Assembly (NCBI RefSeq): GCF_964340395.1
Contig: NC_135560.1
Coordinates: 20,587,675-20,651,674 of the forward strand
Direction of reading: 5' to 3'
Length of the DNA stretch: 64,000 nucleotides
Source: Glandiceps talaboti
Taxonomy: Eukaryota; Hemichordata; Enteropneusta; Spengelidae
Below are positions 1 to 23,876 of this stretch, piece by piece. The notes beneath the pieces were generated by a model. The model did no database searches and was not told the origin of the DNA. It was given only the letters and a program-made list of their open reading frames with translations. Made by a program: the position numbers and the translations under genes. Every line of letters begins with the position of its first letter. Within the stretch, counting starts at the first letter, position 1.

Positions 1-562
1 ATCTTGACATTTTCATTTGAAAGGAGCCATTGTAGTTTGTAGATAAAACTTATAACCTTTCACATGAAGGTTGGTTACAGATATGTATTTTGAAGTAAGT
101 CTGGAGGGTGAATATAAGAAATTACTTAGTGTGATATGTTTAGTTCAAATTTAAGTACATTGTGATATTTTAATTATTTAGTTTTATTATTACAAAGCTC
201 TTAACGTTCTTATAGCTACCAGTTACATCTCAATCAGGTTATAATGTCGAAGTATTAAAATTGTATGCTATGATTGTAATATATAGAAATCGTATTTATG
301 AAAAGTCAAGGAGTATACTTATTACATGTGATATAAAGACTTTCCCATTGTGTTTTAGACAAAAATTACATGTAAATCCACAGTTTCTCAATTGTAATGT
401 AAAGATACTCATTGTTAATAACTAGTAGTATACTGCCCCATGACAGACACTTCTAGGTTTGTAAATTTGTACATGTAGGTTTCCCCATCCTGTGATCTTT
501 GCTGTCATTTGTACAAATAGGTTTCCCCATCCTGTGATCTTTGCTGTCATTTGTACACATAG
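1..562 (+). other. Intron of POLG upstream of first visible exon
   Basis: AT-rich sequence before the first recognisable POLG exon. I see no coding match in the first 478 bases. Positions 479-562 hold two extra copies of the following exon's start (see the tandem repeat entry). The exons for the N-terminal and most of the exonuclease domain must lie off the left edge. Confidence 0.6.
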
Positions 563-13413
<12,851 letters not shown>

Positions 13414-14300
13414 ATTTGAAGCTACTGCATACCATTACTATCTCCACAAATAGTAACTCAGTAAGGAGAACATAGAAAATGTCTGCAATATGTGTAGTCA
13501 GTGCAATGCTCCGTGCATGCCACTACCATCCTCCACAAGGAGTAACTCAGTCAGGAGAACACAGAAAATAAATACAATACACGTATGTGTAGTCAGTGCA
13601 ATGCTCTGTGCATGGCCCTCAAAATAAAATGCAAAGAAGTTTGAAAACATGAATATAGTTGGTTCAAAACAAAATGTATGATAATGTATCTCAGTACTTT
13701 TGATGGCCTTTAGAAGTATTTGAATGTAGAATTTCTGAGTTGTATTAGTTTATTTGGATTTAGTACTAGTAAGATATTTGTCATTGTTGTTTAGAAACGT
13801 AGATGGTAGAACAATAAATAAGTCAAATACTGATTTTAGGACCAGACAGTGCGGCAGACATATTAATCATGCATTCTTTTCTTACTGAAAGTGATGTGTA
13901 ACTTCAGTTGACATCTTTAACTCTCATATTGGAGATTTTTAGATTCATTTGAGGATAACTGTATCACCATTTACTGAATTTCTACTTGCTGTAACTTCAT
14001 TGATAATACATAAAGAAAGTGCCTTGCCAAAATGAAAGTGAAGAGGTATTGTTTCTTCAGATTTTTGTTTCGACTTTAATTATGACACTGAAATTAAAAA
14101 AAATTGAAATATGACTGGTAACATGAAAAAGTATCATTTGCTACTTGCTGCATACATAATGTATATGTTGTCCCCAGTGGCCAACACTATCAGCGTAGCG
14201 CATGTCAGTGCATCCAGAATCAACTCCATACAAAGTGAACAATCATGTTTGAAACTGTGAAAGCTGTTTCTATGTTGTAAATTATGCATTAAACATGTTT
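13414..14300 (+). other. POLG 3' UTR region with internal tandem duplication
   Basis: Non-coding sequence after the POLG stop. Two diverged copies of an 89-95 bp unit occupy about 13427-13616; each contains AGTAACTCAGT, AGGAGAACA and TGTGTAGTCAGTGCAATGCT. Candidate poly(A) signals AATAAA are at 13567-13572, 13623-13628 and 13813-13818, and ATTAAA at about 14288. The true end of the transcript cannot be fixed from sequence alone. Confidence 0.7.
13567..13818 (+). promoter_or_regulatory. Candidate POLG polyadenylation signals
   Basis: AATAAA hexamers at 13567, 13623 and 13813 fall 150-400 bp after the stop. The first is inside the second copy of the UTR duplication, where the first copy has no such hexamer. 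Confidence 0.5.
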
Positions 14301-14889
14301 GTAGAGAAAATCATGTGTGACTGGTAAAGTTTTCTGATATTTTTCAACAGCCAACTGTCTTGTTTCTCTCTCCAACTGCTATGTTCAAATCAATCAACAG
14401 GGTGCAGGTTCTGAGGTTTATAAACATTCTTGGGGGCCTTGTTTAATATCATATGCAACCTGTGTCATAATTCTGTGTTTTCATAGCTGTCATCAATTCT
14501 GAAAACTACATATAAAACAAAAACTGTCCATAAAACATTCACTGATTCTCCAGATGTAGGACTGACAAAAAATAAGAAGACTCTAAAATATAACTTAGAA
14601 TAATTTATTTCAGATCAGAAATGAAACCTGAAAATGAACACACACAACAGTCAGTTTTTGAACTTTATAAATTAAATGGTATTTACACTTTAAATATTTC
14701 AAATAAAAATGAAAGTCACTTTTAGGAATGTTGTTTTGAGCATATATCCATGTACAATGTCCCAAGCTTTGCCACCACAAAATGTCTTTACTTTCATTTA
14801 CAACTTTGCACCATGTGTGGTTAAAACTAAATATAATAATTTCATATGGTGACATTTCTGATGTCAATGTTGTACAACTCTCTACTTGG

Positions 14890-15161
14890 GGTTATTAGTT
14901 TTCCACACTGGTTAAAACATTGCCTCTTACCACTGTGGTGTGGGTTAAAGCCCTGGTCTGGGTTTAATTAAATTTGCCATGCTGTAAGAAGAGTGTCATT
15001 CAGTCTGACTCTACCGAACAATGCAGGTTTTCCCTGGGCACTCTACTTTCCTCCTGCATACAATGAATACATGAGGGTCAGCCCTCAGTGGACTTCTTGG
15101 GAGACTATTTGATAAAAATTCCAGTATAAATAACTGATTATCATCATCATTATCATCATCA
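14890..15161 (+). mobile_element. Candidate tRNA-derived SINE with ATC-type tail
   Basis: The left end has a degenerate box A-like stretch (CTGGTTAAAACATTG near 14909) and, about 35 bp on, a box B-like GTGGGTTAAAGCCC. The body includes CAGGTTTTCCCTGGGCACTC and CTTTCCTCCTGCA, a block that I recall as common in invertebrate SINEs. The right end is an imperfect ATC/ATT array (15139-15161). The promoter boxes are decayed, so it is probably an old copy. The assignment rests on pattern only. Confidence 0.45.
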
Positions 15162-15169
15162 GACTTGGT

Positions 15170-16180
15170 ACAAATGTACAAACAGTGTGATATTACAACA
15201 CTTACAGCTTCTCAACAACCACATTTTATGTGAAGCTTATATGTGGGCAATAGGGGGAGTGTGTTGTTCTATAGTTTAAAGTACTACACAATTATAAAGG
15301 AGAGAATGGAATGGTAAATCTAAACTATTCTCACAAACTAGAGTATTTTTCTCCTCTAAGACTATGGAAGTGTGCTTCTGTTTAGAGGCATGGTGCTGTT
15401 ATGATCATCTGACTGATTCACACATTTCGGGTCCGGTAGACTTTCAAATTTGTTGTAGGTTCACTTTGCTGTTACTGTAAGCAACAGCAATGTGGAGGGC
15501 CACCATCACATCTCAGTGTATACATTTCAAATAAGATGAATTAACAATGAAAACTTAGAAGTACTCACAAATTGTCATTGCACACAAATTTGACTTTGCA
15601 TATGAACCCATGTGTGTAATATTTACAGTGAAAATAAATATCTCAATATTATGTATAATGATCACACTCAACAACAAATCAATCCCTTGACAAAAATCAA
15701 CATGTTTTAGAAATAATGGCTAATCGGATTTTTTTAGCGCAAATTGTGCAATGGTGCGGCCTAGATCGAACACTGATTTATATCAGGAGTGAAATAGCTA
15801 TTTTACACAAACAGGTCAACTTCAGTTTAAAGTACCATTGAGCTAGTGATGTATTATCGTTGATTATCTATTCTAGTTAATTGTGACCTACAAGTTATTT
15901 TTTAATCAGGACACCCTACCGCACACCGTACTGTTACTTTGTCTACTAGTGGTTAGATATTATCAACCATGTGATGAAGAGGATTGTTGTCCACGAAAGA
16001 TTTAAAAGCCAAGTGGTACTTTACAAACTTACAATTGAACTGTTTGTGTGTAATAACATGTACAAAATGTATCTCAAATCACATCCTTTTATAATACATG
16101 TACATACTTGTAAAACATTGACTACAGAAGAATGCTTTCTACAGCACATCAATCAAGGTTTTGACTTATTGAGACGAGTC
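15170..16180. other. Intergenic, no gene seen
   Basis: AT-rich sequence between the POLG 3' region and the palindrome cluster. I find no convincing exon, RNA gene or strong repeat. Confidence 0.55.
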
Positions 16181-16270
16181 TAGTTCCTGGCGACCTTGTT
16201 CCAATTTGCACCAAGTTATCATCACACATAATGTACCAGAGTAAATCGGAACAAGGTCGTTAGGAACCAG
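16181..16270. mobile_element. 90 bp hairpin element
   Basis: Arms 16181-16207 (TAGTTCCTGGCGACCTTG...) and 16243-16270 are near-perfect inverted repeats (about 27 bp, four mismatches) around a 35 bp loop. It resembles a very short MITE or foldback element. I see no clear target-site duplication. Confidence 0.7.
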
Positions 16271-16271
16271 G

Positions 16272-16384
16272 CACAAACTAAAATAATGTTGTTTGATGTG
16301 GTACTTTACACAAGTGGGTAATAACAGCTTACCATATTGACACAAACTAAAACTATTGTTTTATGTGGTAGATTACACAAGTGT
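16272..16384 (+). repeat. ~69 bp tandem duplication
   Basis: CACAAACTAAAA-, TGTGGTA- and TTACACAAGTG blocks occur twice, starting at about 16272 and 16341, directly after the hairpin at 16181-16270. Confidence 0.75.
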
Positions 16385-16440
16385 CTATATGTTGTGCATG
16401 TACAGTATGTCATAACCACATAATCAAGAGTAGTCTTGCT

Positions 16441-16522
16441 GCTAGACGTTCGGGCTTTCTTTCGATGATATAACTATAAGCGAACGAAGTTCGCATGTGA
16501 GGGCTTGCCCGAACAGTCTAGC
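16441..16522. mobile_element. 82 bp hairpin with ~15 bp terminal inverted repeats
   Basis: GCTAGACGTTCGGGC at 16441-16455 is inverted at 16507-16522 as GCCCGAACAGTCTAGC. An inner palindrome GCGAACGAAGTTCGC lies at 16480-16494. The right end overlaps the next inverted-repeat element. Confidence 0.65.
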
Positions 16523-16862
16523 GAATGTCATTTTCAGACCGGACATTCCATTGAGATTACGATAAGCGGTGGGTTAGGCCATATATGCATATATATACTT
16601 TAATATATTCAATCTCTGCATGCAGGTGTTGACAAACACATTTATGTCATTACTATGTCTTATCAGTTTATGGTAATTGTGTTTGATGAGTGTGTAGACG
16701 TTGTCATTCACACATTTTAGTTAACGCATTGGTGGTTATTTTTACAAGCCCCTCCTTAAGATGAATATGCATGAAAATTTAGCTATTGTCCTCTGTTTGT
16801 GCTTGTCGCTAATACGGTTCTCTGATTGGCAGTTATTTATATCCTGATGACATTCGCTAGAC
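16516..16862. mobile_element. 347 bp element with perfect 16 bp terminal inverted repeats
   Basis: GTCTAGCGAATGTCAT (16516-16531) is exactly inverted as ATGACATTCGCTAGAC (16847-16862). The interior is non-coding. The left terminus is shared with the adjacent hairpin, suggesting related or nested non-autonomous DNA elements. Confidence 0.65.
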
Positions 16863-18040
16863 TTTGGATGTTCCATCCTCGATAGCGTTGTTCGGCTGTG
16901 TGTCGTATTTTATCGGAAGAACATCCGAGGGCTAGCTGATAGACTAAATCAAGAGTCACAAGTGTAAACATTGGAAGTCCCCAAAATGTATATTGCAAGT
17001 TCATGGAAGTCAGAGATGCCACTCTATTGTGAGTAAAGTTAGACCAACACAGCCATTCAATAGCATATCAACATATCACAACAAAGATTTAGTTTGTGTC
17101 TATCTTGGTATTAAAGCCAAAATCTCTATTGTATACAGAAATATACATGTACTTTCCTCTTCATAGCCAACTATCACAGATAACTTTCAGCATAGACAGT
17201 GTCTATGCTTTCAGTTACACATGATATGCTTGTACACAGCTCTCACAGAATAGTTGTCAAATATGCACCTTGCTGCAGGTAACTGCAGGTACTATATTTA
17301 CTGGGGTTTTTTGTCGGCTACCATTGTTGTAATTAAGGCAATAAATAAGTTCATAAATGATGATAGATGCAGTGTCGCTGTCCACTTCCTTCATTAACAG
17401 AATCTCTTAAAGACGTTCATGCCAAAACAAAGGGGTGATGAATGCAAACAAAGGGGTGGTCCTATAAACAGGGGTGGTCCATGAAAACAAAGGGGTGGTG
17501 CGCCCCTCAAAAACCCCTTGTGGAGAACACTGGGTAATTATATGTACATGTAGTTCTTATCCTGTCTTTGTAGTGCTATAACTACATAATACAATAATGA
17601 GTATGCATACACATTAACTGTAAATTCTCTATTGTCTGTAGTGTAGGAGAACTTTGTAATTACTAAAACTAGTGAATCTAGATTTCTACACCAAATGCTT
17701 TTCAAATGGTATCAACAACCTAAAAAAGAACAAAACACCACTATGAGAATATTCAATGTGTCTGTTTATGGTAAAAAATTTGCACAACGTTTTCATACTT
17801 TATCTTAATGTTTTGTCTATTCAATAAATACAGTCATATTATAAATATGTTTGTAAACAAAAGGCATGAAAAAACAACAATATGTAAACAATCCTTCAGC
17901 TTGCTCATGAAGTATCACAAAAAACAAGTAAAATGTTAACAAGTACTGTTTGAAATAATAGTATCAATAAATATCAACATAATAACAACCTACATCTGTT
18001 ACAGATGAAGAAAGTTTTACTAACATAGTATAGGATAAAG
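16863..18040. other. Intergenic / possible ZNF 3' UTR
   Basis: Non-coding sequence. A small array of AAACAAAGGGGTGGT-like units lies at about 17424-17501 (four copies). The 3' end of the minus-strand zinc-finger transcript may fall within this stretch, but I see no clear minus-strand AATAAA. Confidence 0.5.
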
Positions 18041-18138
18041 TAGTCTGTAAGGTAAGCCATGATGGGGCGCCCTCACACACTGGTCACACAGGTCAGTGAG
18101 GGTTGAGCAACGCAACACAACATATCTTGCAGTCTTAG
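18041..18138. mobile_element. ~98 bp terminal-inverted-repeat element, copy 1
   Basis: It starts TAGTCTGTAAGGTAAGCC and ends with the inverted ATCTTGCAGTCTTA. The block GGGGCGCCCTCACACA near the left end is shared with the copy at 30131-30229, which has the same layout and better-preserved ends. It lies in the 3' flank or 3' UTR of the zinc-finger gene. Confidence 0.75.
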
Positions 18139-18394
18139 CATAAAACAACCTCATCTGACCTACCACAGTGACACCATTTTTAAAATCACTGAAGAAATTT
18201 AGTATTAGTTCTATGATTTTCTAGTCTAGCACAATGATTTTAAAGTTCTGGCAACATTTCTAAAATTACCTATCATGATTGCTTCATACAGATAAATACT
18301 ACTCATAAATAATATATATTTTCAAAACAAAACATCAATTAATTACAATCTATGATGTACAAGTAATGGTGGTTGGTGTCACATCATTGGATTT

Positions 18395-20038
18395 TTACTC
18401 TGTATCTGTTCCAGATGCTGTCTTTGAAGCTCCCAGTTTAGCAATTATATCATGCAATTTTCCTGCACTTGTCTTGGTTTTCTTCGTCTTTTTAAGCATG
18501 CCATCACTACTGCCTTCAGTAGATGTATTGGAGTTTGAACTATCATCATAATCTTTAAAGTAAGGACTGGTTACAGTAGTTGATACTGAGTCATATTTTG
18601 GAGTTACAAATTCATCACTATCAATGGAAGAAGTGCTGTCTTTGAAATCATTTCTTTCAGATTCTGTATCACTACTATCAATATTGGATCCTTGATAAAG
18701 ACAATTCTTAAAGTTATCAAGTGTGATGTTTTGTCCAGACAACTCTGACAGATACTGTAAGCTTTGCTTCAAGCTTTCCTCAGCAGTTCCATTTCCTTCA
18801 TTGTCATGGTGGTTTTTACTGAAATCTTGCTGTGGGGAATTTCTTCCTGTCGACATATCTACATCAATTGGAGGTGCAAACATGTCTTCCTCCATACCCA
18901 TCTCTTGCTCAGCTACACAACCATTGTTTGATTCTGTCGATCCCTCATCTTCATTGCTATCAGCTGGTCCAGTTGACATATCTATGGGTTCATCACCAGT
19001 AATGTTATCTTTAGGACTGTCACATTGATTGTCATAGACACCATGTTTGACTTTCATATGACGTGTTAGGTTACCTTTCAGTGTGAACTCACTGGGACAG
19101 AGATTACATTTGTATGGCTTGCTGTTTTTATGTAGATGCATATGACCAACCAGATTATGATAGCGACTGAACTCTTTCTTACAAACTGTACATTTATAAG
19201 GCTTCACCTCACTGTGAACAACCATGTGAGCTTTAAGGGTTTGTTTCTGTGTGAATGATCGATTACAAACTTCACAAATGTGGGAGCGAATGTTACTGTG
19301 AATCAACATATGTCTCTTCATATTGGCATGCAAGGAAAACTCTCGTCCACAGATTGGGCATTTGTGTGGTTTAAGTCCCTTGTGAGTAAACTCATGCTGT
19401 CTTAGATGATGTGGTTGCATAAATTCCATTCCACATTCAGAACACATATGAGGACGGATGTCTTTGTGTTTCATAATGTGATGTTGTAGCTGACTAGGAT
19501 ACGCAAATGTCTTGTCACATTCTTCACACCGATGTATATTTGGGTCTCTGTGACTGGCTAGATGACGCTTCAACTGATTCAATGTTAGGAAATCTTTACC
19601 ACACTCCACACAGGTGTTGTCTTTTGCCTGGTCATGTCTAAGTTCATGTGCTGCTAGTTCACTTGGGTATGCAAATCCATGTCCACACATCTTACAATTA
19701 TAGGGTCTGTCTTCACTATGTTGTAGCATATGCCTTTTCAAGTGACTGACCTGGGTAAAGCTACGACCACACACACTACACTGATGTGGTTTGACTCCTT
19801 CATGAGTCAACTTATGAATGTTAAGATGACTAAGCTGTTTGAATTGCTTGCCACACTGTGTACACACATATGGCTTGATGCCTGTATGGCTTAGCATGTG
19901 AGTTACCAGGTTATGTTTTGTAGTGTACGACTTTGAACAAAGTCGACAGTGCCAGCGTTTCTGGTCACCATACTGGATGTACTGGCTGTCATCAATTTGC
20001 AGTGTGACATCCATGCGATCAATGTCTTCTGCTGTCAT
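18395..20038 (-). CDS. Eleven-finger C2H2 protein, ZNF366/ZNF710 family
   Basis: Likely nuclear DNA-binding transcriptional regulator. One coding exon encodes about 547 residues. I chose the ATG at 20038 (MTAEDIDRMDV); the frame extends upstream only through non-ATG codons to a stop near 20066. Eleven adjacent C2H2 fingers begin with WHCRLCSKSYTTKHNLVTH and end with YKCNLCPSEFTLKGNLTRH. Finger-by-finger wording matches my memory of human ZNF366 and ZNF710, for example HKDIRPHMCSECGMEF and TLKGNLTRHMKVKHGV. The remaining ~200 residues are acidic and Ser/Thr-rich. EPIDMSTG just after the last finger sits where ZNF366 has the PFDLS motif known to bind the corepressor CtBP; a second PIDVDMST follows. 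It is probably the single ancestor-type gene of the two vertebrate paralogues. Confidence 0.93.
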   Translation of the reverse strand: MTAEDIDRMDVTLQIDDSQYIQYGDQKRWHCRLCSKSYTTKHNLVTHMLSHTGIKPYVCTQCGKQFKQLSHLNIHKLTHEGVKPHQCSVCGRSFTQVSHLKRHMLQHSEDRPYNCKMCGHGFAYPSELAAHELRHDQAKDNTCVECGKDFLTLNQLKRHLASHRDPNIHRCEECDKTFAYPSQLQHHIMKHKDIRPHMCSECGMEFMQPHHLRQHEFTHKGLKPHKCPICGREFSLHANMKRHMLIHSNIRSHICEVCNRSFTQKQTLKAHMVVHSEVKPYKCTVCKKEFSRYHNLVGHMHLHKNSKPYKCNLCPSEFTLKGNLTRHMKVKHGVYDNQCDSPKDNITGDEPIDMSTGPADSNEDEGSTESNNGCVAEQEMGMEEDMFAPPIDVDMSTGRNSPQQDFSKNHHDNEGNGTAEESLKQSLQYLSELSGQNITLDNFKNCLYQGSNIDSSDTESERNDFKDSTSSIDSDEFVTPKYDSVSTTVTSPYFKDYDDSSNSNTSTEGSSDGMLKKTKKTKTSAGKLHDIIAKLGASKTASGTDTE

Positions 20039-21540
20039 ACTGGTACACACAATATATGTATTCAGCTACCAGCTTGATGTAGAACTTGTTTTCTGCAAAG
20101 AAAATTAAAAGAAGGATGACATGGCTATATTCTATCAAAACTATTCACAGATTGATTATATGTGAATAAATAATGTCTTGCCTTTCTCACTCAGTAGTAA
20201 ATATAATTAATGTGTTGGTTTTATCAATTTGATTTTCTATGGACTGACACTGACTGTTTTGTTTTGATGGTGCAACATATAAAACGTAACATACATAATA
20301 AATTCACTTGTGCATTAGGTTTAATAATAATATATTTCAATATAAAATAGGATGTACTTAGAAAAAGTACTAATATAAAATAGGATGTACTTAGAAAAAG
20401 TACTAATCCATTATTGGCAGACAATTTTGAATAGATTGAACACCTTTAAGTTACTAGTATGACACAGATTAGGTCTCAAGGTGTGACAAATAAAACAGTG
20501 CTCACTTTCAACATTTGCTTATTACTGAGATGGAATAATAATACATTGACCTTCCTACATTTTGTAGTTAGTGTTCTGATAACAATGTATCAAGGACTCC
20601 CAACTTGTCTATACACATGGACACACCCCTTTGTGTTGACAGTTGTATATGAAAAGAGTTCTTATATAATCATACAATTGTATATACAGTATTAATGTAC
20701 ATGCATTGATCTGATCATAACACATTCAAGTTCAACATTGCACTAATAACTATGTAACTGTTTTTGGTTCAAAATGGGTGTGGTAGACACATGGATGTTA
20801 ACTGTAACTCACTCTGGACTGTCATCATTAAATCTAGTATCTATCATACCATGTGGAAGTATACATTGTACTTCCATGATTTGATCATACATAAATTGCC
20901 CTTGGTCATGTGAAGTGTTACTACATGTATAACGTCTGAAGGTCTGACATATTTACTAGCAATTCAGCATGTGTACATTTATGGTGATACAATGTACGCA
21001 TGTATATATTTTCAGTGTCCACATCATATATTCGTCAATGAAAATCCGTGTCATAAAGCATTTGAGATTTAGACTGATATACCGCATTATCGATATAACT
21101 ATACTTACATAATTAATAACCCAAATCTGACATAATAAATCATACATACATAACTAATAATATGTACCAAAATCTGAGGAAACTGATGAGCAATGCGAGT
21201 TCCACGACATACCAGTTGCCCAACTAAAATGTACAAAGAAAGAACGAACGCGTGGCGGTTAGAAGTAAAGCCACTGAAAACAGGAAAACTAACAAAAGAC
21301 GGTAATGAAAAGGAGTGGTTTGCTGTGACAAAGCTGTATAGTACGGAGATACAGAACGTGAACAAAGACCAATGAAAGACAGCAGTGACGTCAAACAGAC
21401 AAGATTTCGCAATAGCATACACTCTCTGAAGGAAAAGAAGATCAGTTACCTTTCTTTTGTACGTGAAAATCGTTTTTTCTTGTGTGAGGAAGATTCTTTT
21501 TGGCGATATTCCTTCTTTGAGTAACTCCACACTCAACTAA
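20039..21540 (-). other. 5' UTR exons and intron of the zinc-finger gene
   Basis: On the minus strand a good acceptor (TTAATTTTCTTTGCAG) ends just before 20092, giving a UTR segment 20092-20039 ahead of the ATG. A matching donor AAAG|GTAACT lies at 21450, so a non-coding first exon of roughly 21540-21450 is likely, with an intron of about 1.36 kb. The intron contains a 33 bp tandem duplication (20341-20406) and otherwise nothing recognisable. Confidence 0.5.
20341..20406. repeat. 33 bp perfect tandem duplication
   Basis: A 33 bp unit beginning TATAAAATAGGATGTACTTA is present twice (20341 and 20374) without mismatch. It lies in the presumed 5' UTR intron of the zinc-finger gene. Confidence 0.9.
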
Positions 21541-21850
21541 ACTGAGAGGAATGAGCGAATGAATGTCGTAGAAGGATACAGCGGAAGTGGATGTGAGTCA
21601 ATGGACAGGAAATGGTGGCCTCTCGAAAAAATTTCCCAGAATTGGGCCTTGTCACTTGGCTGCTTACCGACAAAAGATATCAGTAATGTCTAACTGCTAT
21701 GTTTTACCTACCGCAACACAGCTGAATCCATTCTACACACAGCAAGTCCAAAATTATTCAAAAGTCGTTGGCAATGAAGCAGTTGACATCTGCGTTTCCG
21801 CCATCTTGTTTGTAAACATTCGCTAAGATCGATGGGAAATTTAGCGCGAG
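21541..21850 (-). promoter_or_regulatory. Candidate promoter region with YY1-like site
   Basis: Upstream of the presumed first exon of the zinc-finger gene the sequence is richer in CpG than its surroundings. CCGCCATCTTGTTT at about 21798 reads AAGATGGCGG on the minus strand, a classic YY1-type element of housekeeping start sites. Direction and start site are inferred. Confidence 0.35.
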
Positions 21851-22454
21851 ATGATCATATGAATGTAATCATGGTAATGATGGTGCATGGTGTTACACTC
21901 GACTGCAATATATTTGTTTTTATGTTTCAACTTGTGTTGATTGTCGTTGAGATTTTCAGAACTTGCATGTACCGCTTCAAATATTTGCATTACATATATT
22001 TCAGACTGCAGTCCATTATCGGAGATATTCATGGAGAAATAAAAGTGTACCCTGGGTTACACACAAGAACTTGCATAGTAATACAAACATCATGTGAACT
22101 TAAGTTTTATCACAAAAACCTCAGACCACTAAAAAGAAAAAAACAACAACAAAACAAAATCAAACAAATAATGAGTCATTAAAATTTGTGTGTTTTTTTT
22201 TTAGGAAAATGTAAGGAACCGAACAAGAATTCAAACAAAATCTTTACATTGAATTTGCAATGACACAATATTAATAACCATAATTTATCTGTACTGAAGT
22301 TACTTAGACTTAACTTGACAGGAATATTTCACATGCATTGATTTGGATAACTTGGGAATTGTATTTGGAATCCATTGGAAAAAGGATTATCCTTCAATAA
22401 TTTGTTCAACCTAATTAAAATCTGGTGAATATGGCACCATTTCTTATTTACTAT
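21851..22454. other. Intergenic, nothing recognised
   Basis: AT-rich sequence between the presumed promoter and the dispersed repeat. I see no exon or structured element. Confidence 0.5.
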
Positions 22455-23110
22455 AGAGTCATTTGACTGTTGCTATGGGCGTGGTTATGGTTGCTAAGGA
22501 TATTTGCATACAATTTTTTAAATGTTTACTTACTTGTCTACCAAATGATGTTCAGCAAAATATACTGGCATTGTTTGTTGCTATGGGCGTGGTCATGCTT
22601 GCTAGGGCAAATTGTGTAAAAATATTTGAACAAAATCTGCAGAATAACACCTAGAAACATCTCACCAAATTTCAGTCTGACTGACTGGGATACAAGTTTT
22701 TGACCAAAATTCACATTTTACACCTAATTTGCATATCGCTGATGAGATCATTATGTATTGTATTTCTTCAGCTATACACCCTCAAATGCATCCCCAACCT
22801 ACATTGCTCAGTAGTTTTCGAAATAAAGTTTTTTAGACCAAAAAGACACAATTTAGCCCTAATTTGCATATTAATGATGGAATCATGTCATGAACAAATC
22901 TAAAAAATGACATTTTTGACCCAGATCACATACCTGTGATACGAACATTTTGCTTTGAACAATGTTCCCACCAAATACCAAGGTAATGAGTCTGGCAGTT
23001 TTTGAGTTTAAGTCATCCATCCATCCACACACACACACACACACACATTGACAGACACTGTTCGATGGCTATAGCACTACTAAACCTTATCAGTTCAATT
23101 GTGCTAAACA
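22455..23110 (+). repeat. Dispersed repeat with internal subrepeats and (AC)n tail
   Basis: About 650 bp. TTGCTATGGGCGTGGT followed by ATG-TTGCTA occurs twice (about 22472 and 22579), and CTAATTTGCATAT- with a following TGATG occurs twice (about 22722 and 22858). It ends with CATCCATCCA, an AC array (23025-23046), and a terminal block containing GGCTATAGCACTACTAAACC. Related start and end blocks recur at 24965-25145. It looks like a non-autonomous mobile element; I cannot name the class. Confidence 0.65.
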
Positions 23111-23214
23111 ATACAGCTAAACTGAAAACAACACTCATCAATCATAATAGATTGAAATCTATGTGTCTACATCTAGAGCAGCAGCTTATTAACAATGTGA
23201 TCTGTGAAAAAATA

Positions 23215-23386
23215 CACTCAAACTGATTGGTCACAATGGGGAGTGATAACGTACATCAGCCTAATTGACTATATTCAAATGAAGTCATGATGTAAATGAG
23301 CACTCAAACTGATTGGTCACAATGGGGAGTGATAATGTACATCAGTCAATTCAACTATATTCAAATGAGGTCAATATGGAAATGTG
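23215..23386. repeat. 86 bp tandem duplication
   Basis: Two copies starting at 23215 and 23301, each beginning CACTCAAACTGATTGGTCAC, differ by only a few bases over most of their length. They directly follow the dispersed repeat. Confidence 0.88.
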
Positions 23387-23876
23387 GCCTCATTGAGATG
23401 AAAACAGGAGTGCAAATTTAGCAAATATTTTGCAAACATCTACAAACAGGCATGCCGATAACTACCATTGAGGCATGACTAAATTGTTTGCTGTTGTGTA
23501 CTAGCATTACAAACAGTTAGTAATGTAAACAGGCTACAGCAGCAGTAAATAAAGACAACTTGATTGTATGACCAAGTTTATGGTTATACACCTTGTAAAA
23601 GTAGAATATTTTTATTCAAGATATCTTGACATAACTTTGTTATAACACAAATGAATGATTGTACTTTTCTTCATGGGATTTGCCATGGGTGTTCCCATAT
23701 TGACGTATATACTTCAGTGTACATGAGAGATACGTTGTCCCTCCAAAACTTCTATTGCTAATTATCATACTGTTATCACTGGAGGGACATCAAATATAAT
23801 GCATTGCACAGCAGTGTTACTTCTCTATGGCGCAGCAAGTGCAAAATACAAAGACTAATCTATTCAAATGTTAAAG
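23387..23876. other. 3' flank of the C19orf25-like gene
   Basis: Non-coding. TTTATT at 23611-23616 gives AATAAA on the minus strand, about 260 bp after the stop of the minus-strand gene, and is the likely poly(A) signal. Confidence 0.5.

Noticed and set aside
14890-14975. A functional tRNA gene
   Set aside because: Box A and box B are only approximate and no cloverleaf with paired acceptor stem can be drawn. A decayed SINE head fits better.
16837-17022. 61-codon minus-strand frame near the inverted-repeat cluster
   Set aside because: Short, with no family match, and it overlaps the end of a terminal-inverted-repeat element.
18723-19028. Plus-strand open frame inside the zinc-finger gene
   Set aside because: It is antisense to the strongly supported zinc-finger coding region and has no family resemblance.
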